From positions 1,736,001-1,800,000 of the forward strand of contig NZ_CP035103.1 of assembly GCF_006094695.1 (NCBI RefSeq): a DNA stretch of 64,000 bases, read 5' to 3'. This document shows, piece after piece, positions 60,800 through 64,000 of the stretch. The first letter of the stretch is position 1. Each line of letters starts with the position of its first letter. A program made the position numbers and the translations under genes. The notes beneath the pieces are model-generated. The model made no database searches. It was not told the DNA's origin and was given only the letters and a program-made list of their open reading frames with translations. Origin of the DNA: Kocuria rosea (GTDB lineage: Bacteria > Actinomycetota > Actinomycetes > Actinomycetales > Micrococcaceae).

Positions 60800-61165
60800 G
60801 TGTCCGACCCCAAACTCTCTGTGCTGGTGCGCGTGGACCTCGACGGCCGGCGCCTGCGCCTGATCGTCACCGGGTGCCTCAGCGCCGCCAACCAACAGGC
60901 CCTGCACCCGGTCATCGAGCGGGCTCGCACCCTCACCCCCGCCGCGGAGGTCCTCGTCGACCTCACCGCGGGCGGTCCCCCAGAACCGGCGGCCGTGGCG
61001 CTGTTGCGCGCCGGCATCGACCAGCAGTGCCGCGATCGTCCCGGGGGGCGGGTGGATCTCGTGCTGCCGGAACCAGATGCAACCACCGACCAGCGGCCGC
61101 GGGCCGGTGGCGTTCTGCTCAGCGGGACCGGTCGGGCGGCACGTGCCGGGTGGGAGGCTCGGTGA
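60800..61165 (+). CDS. STAS-domain protein
   Basis: A 121-residue STAS-like protein of the anti-sigma-factor antagonist type. LSVLVRVDLDGRRLRLIVTGCL begins the fold; VLVDLTAGGPPEPAAVALLRAG carries the region where antagonists bear a phosphorylated serine, but here no clear Ser/Thr follows Asp-Leu-x (DLTAG), so regulation by phosphorylation is uncertain. Start GTG 60800 is the best in frame. The stop overlaps the next gene's GTG (GTGA). The C-terminal 35 residues are Arg/Gly/Pro-rich. Confidence 0.7.
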   Translation: MSDPKLSVLVRVDLDGRRLRLIVTGCLSAANQQALHPVIERARTLTPAAEVLVDLTAGGPPEPAAVALLRAGIDQQCRDRPGGRVDLVLPEPDATTDQRPRAGGVLLSGTGRAARAGWEAR

Positions 61166-61800
61166 AGGTCGTGGTGTTCGGGGCGGACACGGACGTCGGC
61201 CGTGAGACCGTCACGGACCTCGTCTTCCGGGGACACCGGGTCAGCGCCGTGCTCACTGATCCGGCCCAGGCACCGGCGGAGTGGGCCGACCGGGTGCACC
61301 TGCGCGTCGGGGACCCGTTGGACGCGGCCGTGATCGACGCGGCTGTGGCGGACAACGAGGTGGTGATCGACGTGCTGTGTGCCGCACGCAGCCGGCGGCG
61401 GCCGAACCTCACCGTGGACGCGACCCGCGCCATCGTGGACAGCATGGCTGGCCACGGGCGCACCCGGTACATCGGTCTGCAGCCGGCGACCCTGGTCGAC
61501 CACACCCGCTACCCGGACACCTGGCGGCGGACCGCCCGGCTGCTCTGGCAGGGGTGGTGCCCCCAGCTGTGCCGGGAGGCGGCCGCCGACTTCCATGCCA
61601 TCGCCTCCTCCGCACTGAGCTGGACGCTCGTGCGCCACGCGCCGCTGACGGACGGACCGGTACGCGGGGTCCGCCACGTCGGGATGACCCACCGGGACGT
61701 GGTGGGGCCCTCGATCACCCGCGCCGACACCGCCCGGTTCCTGGCCGCCCAGGCGCTGGAGACCACATACATCTGCGCCGCCCCGGCCATCAGCAATTGA
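61162..61800 (+). CDS. NmrA-like NAD(P)-binding protein
   Basis: A 212-residue Rossmann protein of the atypical SDR/NmrA group. VKVVVFGADTDVGRETVTDLVFRGHRVSAVL is the nucleotide-binding strand and loop, with GADTDVGR replacing the usual GxTGxxG. DNEVVIDVLC, TRYIGLQPATLVDHTRYP and SWTLVRHAPLTDGP follow the family order. It may sense or use NAD(P). GGGAGG lies just before GTG 61162, which overlaps the STAS stop. A strong hairpin follows its stop. Confidence 0.8.
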   Translation: MKVVVFGADTDVGRETVTDLVFRGHRVSAVLTDPAQAPAEWADRVHLRVGDPLDAAVIDAAVADNEVVIDVLCAARSRRRPNLTVDATRAIVDSMAGHGRTRYIGLQPATLVDHTRYPDTWRRTARLLWQGWCPQLCREAAADFHAIASSALSWTLVRHAPLTDGPVRGVRHVGMTHRDVVGPSITRADTARFLAAQALETTYICAAPAISN

Positions 61801-61804
61801 ACCC

Positions 61805-61834
61805 CAGCACCCCACGGGATTCGTGGTGGTGCTG
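61805..61834 (+). terminator. Hairpin terminator after the STAS/NmrA-like unit
   Basis: CAGCACC/GGTGCTG plus CCACG/CGTGG (one bulged base) form a 12-pair stem with loop GGATT. No T tract. Confidence 0.65.
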
Positions 61835-61970
61835 AACCGCAGGCGGCGGCCGGGTCGTTCCGAGCGCCTGCCTCGTGTGGCGAGCACCACGACCGGACGC
61901 CTCCTCTCCTTCCCGCCAGGGGAGGGTGGTGAGCCGGCCGCAGCACCACGGACCTGACAGGGGGCAGCGC

Positions 61971-62405
61971 GTGGCTCGGAACGCTCCGGGCCCTGCGTCC
62001 GGGACGGCGGTGGAACCACCGTCCCCTGCTTCAAGCCGGCACCACTACGACCTCGGGCGCGACGCCGGGGAGGTGGAGATACAGGCCTACCTGTACGAGG
62101 CCCTGCACCTGTCTCGCCTCCAGCGCAATGTCCTCGACCGCGCCGCCCACGAGCTCAACATCTACAGACCTGCCTCGCAGATTTGCTCATCACGGGGTTG
62201 TGGTGGCACCGATTCCACAGCGCACACCCAAACCTGTCGACCAGTGCAGGGCCGGTGCAGGAAAGCGGCGGTGATGACGGGTGGCCAACGGCAGGGTCAC
62301 CTGGGAATCTGCATGGTCTCCTCGTCGAGGTCCTCGAGCACCCACTCCGAGACCTGTCCGGCCGGGACGACGACCGTACCGGCTCGAGGCCGCTGGGCCT
62401 GCTGA
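61971..62405 (+). CDS. Small family protein, copy 2 (DAGE motif)
   Basis: A relative of the gene at 59428. Residues about 24-65 read HHYDLGRDAGEVEIQAYLYE then ALHLSRLQRNVLDRAAHELN. Start GTG 61971 follows AGGGGG by 6 bases. After AAHELN the frame gives a Ser/Cys/Arg-rich tail for about 80 residues that runs 109 bases into the antisense gene at 62297. A shift near 62160 would instead stop at 62273, before that gene. The 3' end may therefore be frameshifted or the tail spurious. No membrane segment. Confidence 0.55.
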   Translation: MARNAPGPASGTAVEPPSPASSRHHYDLGRDAGEVEIQAYLYEALHLSRLQRNVLDRAAHELNIYRPASQICSSRGCGGTDSTAHTQTCRPVQGRCRKAAVMTGGQRQGHLGICMVSSSRSSSTHSETCPAGTTTVPARGRWAC

Positions 62406-62722
62406 GTCGGTGCGGGAACGTCATCGGCCTCGGCGATGTAGACGGCCAGCGCTGCCGCGTAGCCGCTCGCCAGGGCCGCCCTCCACGCAGGGTGGTTGGC
62501 GTAACCGTGGTGACCCGGATCGGGGCTGCGCAGCTCCAGCCATTGCGCCCGAGGCAGTGCAACAGAAGCGGGAGGGGGTATCCGACATTGATGCAGGATC
62601 CAGGTGACGTCGGCCCAGCGGCCGGCGGGAGTCTCCACCATGGGGTAGTAGGTGGCGATCCAGTGGGCGGGGGAATGGGGGCGCAGTTCGACTGCCAGAG
62701 CCCCGGAGACAGAGGATGTCAT
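62297..62722 (-). CDS. Uncharacterised 141-residue protein
   Basis: Starts at ATG 62722 (MTSSVSGALAVELRPHSPAH) with AGGAAAAAGG before it. Residues 20-95 look folded (WIATYYPMVETPAGRWADVTWILHQC, HHGYANHPAWRAALASGYAAALAVYIAEAD) and the C-terminus is Pro/Gln-rich, ending EEVLEDLDEET-like acidic residues. No membrane segment or family recognised. Its 3' end overlaps the convergent copy 2 gene. Confidence 0.55.
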   Translation of the reverse strand: MTSSVSGALAVELRPHSPAHWIATYYPMVETPAGRWADVTWILHQCRIPPPASVALPRAQWLELRSPDPGHHGYANHPAWRAALASGYAAALAVYIAEADDVPAPTQQAQRPRAGTVVVPAGQVSEWVLEDLDEETMQIPR

Positions 62723-62968
62723 GCCTTTTTCCTGTTCACAGGTCAAGGATCGAGACGGCCGGGGCTGGACCGCGACGCCGGGTCGGGAGGGAACCCCGTC
62801 GGCGATATTCCAGAGTAACCACTGAGCTGATCACTCAGGAAGCAAACTGAACAAGATGACAGCGACTCGTTTCTCAAGCCATGGGATGCGAGACGTCTCG
62901 TCCAAAAAATTTGCGGCCGCATGATTGTGAACCGCAACGAAAAGTGGCGGTGTTCTGACGGAGCTAAA

Positions 62969-63136
62969 TGGCGGCATCGAGGTCTCGCTTCCCGCTCGGA
63001 GTCGTCGGACCGGCCGAGCTCGAGGTGATCGACGTGTTGATCGCTCTCGCGGGGACGTTCCACTTCCTTGGTAGTGGGACGGTTGGTCGCAAGAGCGTCA
63101 GATCGAGGTTGGCATCGGCGATTCCTGTTCCATAAG
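62969..63136 (+). CDS. Possible 55-residue small protein or remnant
   Basis: ATG 62969 has GGAG 6 bases upstream and opens a frame ending at TAA 63134-63136. The product (LGVVGPAELEVIDVLIALAG in the middle) is not recognised. Codon use is less GC-biased than neighbouring genes. It may be the residue of a larger gene. Confidence 0.25.
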
Positions 63137-63147
63137 TTGGGTCAAAA

Positions 63148-63170
63148 GTACAGTTCCGTTTCAGCTGTAC
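63148..63170. repeat. Inverted repeat upstream of the recombinase
   Basis: GTACAG (63148-63153) and CTGTAC (63165-63170) with an 11-base spacer, 27 bases before the recombinase ATG. It resembles a recombinase subsite or operator, the usual place for a res site. Confidence 0.45.
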
Positions 63171-63185
63171 GGATCCGACCTTCGG

Positions 63186-63191
63186 TACGCT
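63186..63191 (+). promoter_or_regulatory. Leaderless -10 element (TACGCT)
   Basis: TACGCT ends 6 bases before ATG 63198 with no ribosome site between, as at 7889. Confidence 0.45.
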
Positions 63192-63197
63192 GTCGTC

Positions 63198-63830
63198 ATG
63201 GATTTGGGTTATGCGCGGGTCTCGACGGCCAAACAAGACCTCGATCGGCAGATCGATGCCCTCCGACAGGTGGGGATCGCGGCGGAGCGGATCTATGTGG
63301 ACAAGAAGTCCGGGGCCACGACTGACCGCCCCGGGCTGACCGCGGCGCTGGCTTATGCCCGGGAGGGTGATGTGATCGTGGTGCATACCTTGGACCGGCT
63401 GGGGCGCACCGTGCGCGACACTCTGAACCTGATCCATGATCTGGCCGAGCGGGGGGTGGGGGTGCGCAACCTGGCGGATCCGATCAAGGTGGACTCCACC
63501 AACCCCAATGATCCGATGGCGCAGTTGGCGGTGGTGCTGCTGGCTTTGTTCGGTCAGATGGAACGCACCTACACCCTGGAGCGGGCCGCCCACGCGAGGG
63601 CGGTGGCCACGGCCAAGGGGCGGCGGATCGGGCGGCCCTCCGTGGTGGATGCGGACAAGCTGGCCTACGCGGTGCACCTGCGCGAGACCGGGCACACCAT
63701 GGCGCAGATCGTGGCGAAGACCGGGATCACCCGCACCACGCTCTACCGGCACCTGCCGCCCCAGCCGGTCGAGTCGGTCACGGTCGAGTCGGTCACTGCT
63801 GCCGAGGCCGAGCGGGGTGCCGCGGGCTGA
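63198..63830 (+). CDS. Serine recombinase (resolvase/invertase family)
   Basis: A 210-residue site-specific recombinase. The catalytic serine is Ser9 in YARVSTAKQDLDRQ. DKKSGATTDRPGLTAALAYAREGDVIVVHTLDRLGRT (with the DRLGR arginines) and LLALFGQMERTYTLERA complete the catalytic domain. The C-terminal helix-turn-helix is GHTMAQIVAKTGITRTTLYRHL. The last 20 residues repeat VESVT twice and then AEAERGAAG, an unusual tail. Such proteins resolve Tn3-type transposons or invert DNA; neither a transposase nor an obvious 38-bp end is visible here. Confidence 0.9.
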   Translation: MDLGYARVSTAKQDLDRQIDALRQVGIAAERIYVDKKSGATTDRPGLTAALAYAREGDVIVVHTLDRLGRTVRDTLNLIHDLAERGVGVRNLADPIKVDSTNPNDPMAQLAVVLLALFGQMERTYTLERAAHARAVATAKGRRIGRPSVVDADKLAYAVHLRETGHTMAQIVAKTGITRTTLYRHLPPQPVESVTVESVTAAEAERGAAG

Positions 63831-64000
63831 TCAGGTTACGGCGGTGGCTGGGGGTGGGCAGGGTCCGGTGTGGAGGTTGCGCTCCGGCCACGGGGTCAGC
63901 CACAGCTTCAGGTGGATCTCGTTCCACCTCGGGGTTGGTGGCCGGTCGATAGGTGATCGGGGTGGTTTCAGCAGTCCAGGTGCTGGAGATCGTCGAGCAG
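63831..64000 (-). CDS. Partial unrecognised gene at the right edge
   Basis: A minus-strand frame is open from the right edge to a TGA at 63831-63833, about 56 codons, ending WNEIHLKLWLTPWPERNLHTG then a Pro-rich tail. A second minus frame is open over the same stretch, so the assignment is weak. The gene would end head-on with the recombinase gene. Confidence 0.25.
   Translation of the reverse strand, partial: ARRSPAPGLLKPPRSPIDRPPTPRWNEIHLKLWLTPWPERNLHTGPCPPPATAVT

Larger units (their letters stand above)
62723..63197. other. 475-base low-GC gap before the recombinase
   Basis: Noticeably less GC-rich than the rest (GAGTAACCACTGAGC, CCAAAAAATTTGCG, GAAAAGTGGCGG). Holds the 12-bp palindrome CGAGACGTCTCG (62889-62900), the repeat CTGAG-N6-CTCAG (62823-62838), and one short open frame 62969-63136 (55 codons, GGAG before ATG) that I cannot assign. 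Looks like a junction of inserted DNA. Confidence 0.5.

Overview
The window is about 72% G+C, with GTG and TTG starts common, many 4-bp start/stop overlaps and many promoters reduced to a -10 hexamer of the form TANNNT a few bases before the start codon. The gene content (proB-proA-nadD-rsfS-tRNA-Ala, nrdHIEF, sufS-sufU, a DUF6504 protein, GAF-ANTAR regulators, DnaE2-type polymerase) points to an actinomycete of the Micrococcaceae, most like Kocuria or a near relative. The genus is an inference from gene content, not a measurement.

0-13.8 kb is mostly core: the end of proB, proA, a small membrane protein, nadD, a tail-anchored protein and rsfS, then tRNA-Ala(GGC) with its own promoter and terminator. 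Next come a glutathione-independent formaldehyde dehydrogenase, an APP1-type phosphatase-domain protein and an aldehyde dehydrogenase, then the class Ib ribonucleotide reductase operon nrdHIEF. The nrd control region carries two NrdR-box-like palindromes exactly 32 bp apart and DnaA-box-like 9-mers.

13.8-31 kb is mixed accessory: a TIGR02206 membrane protein, a DHFR/RibD-like reductase, an MFS exporter, a patatin, a zinc metalloprotease, katG overlapping tail to tail with a flavin monooxygenase, a methyltransferase, SelO, two lipoproteins (one an HNH/Excalibur nuclease), and a secreted protein with seven FG-GAP-like repeats.

31-45.8 kb carries a CadI/ArsI-like enzyme, sufS-sufU, a DUF2231-Rieske protein, two luciferase-like oxidoreductases, a nucleosidase-like protein, a lipoate ligase-like protein, an HMCES/YedK protein, a DUF6504 protein with its own SOS box, a fumarylacetoacetase-like enzyme, a six-copy 14-bp tandem repeat, a MOSC protein, and a tartrate dehydrogenase-like gene with a LysR regulator and a candidate operator.

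45.8-57 kb carries dnaE2 behind an SOS box, a PRC-barrel/DUF2382 stress protein, an MFS transporter, thrS coupled to a HIT hydrolase, and an M3 peptidase.

57-64 kb is a regulatory and mobile-looking end: a lycopene cyclase pseudogene broken at a C10 tract and by a stop codon, two GAF-ANTAR proteins, a STAS protein coupled to an NmrA-like protein, two members of a small unnamed protein family, and a serine recombinase with an adjoining inverted repeat. The main themes are two LexA-type sites marking an unlinked mutagenesis pair (dnaE2 and the DUF6504 gene), the ANTAR cluster with its unnamed partner family, and many strong hairpins without a U tract between convergent genes.
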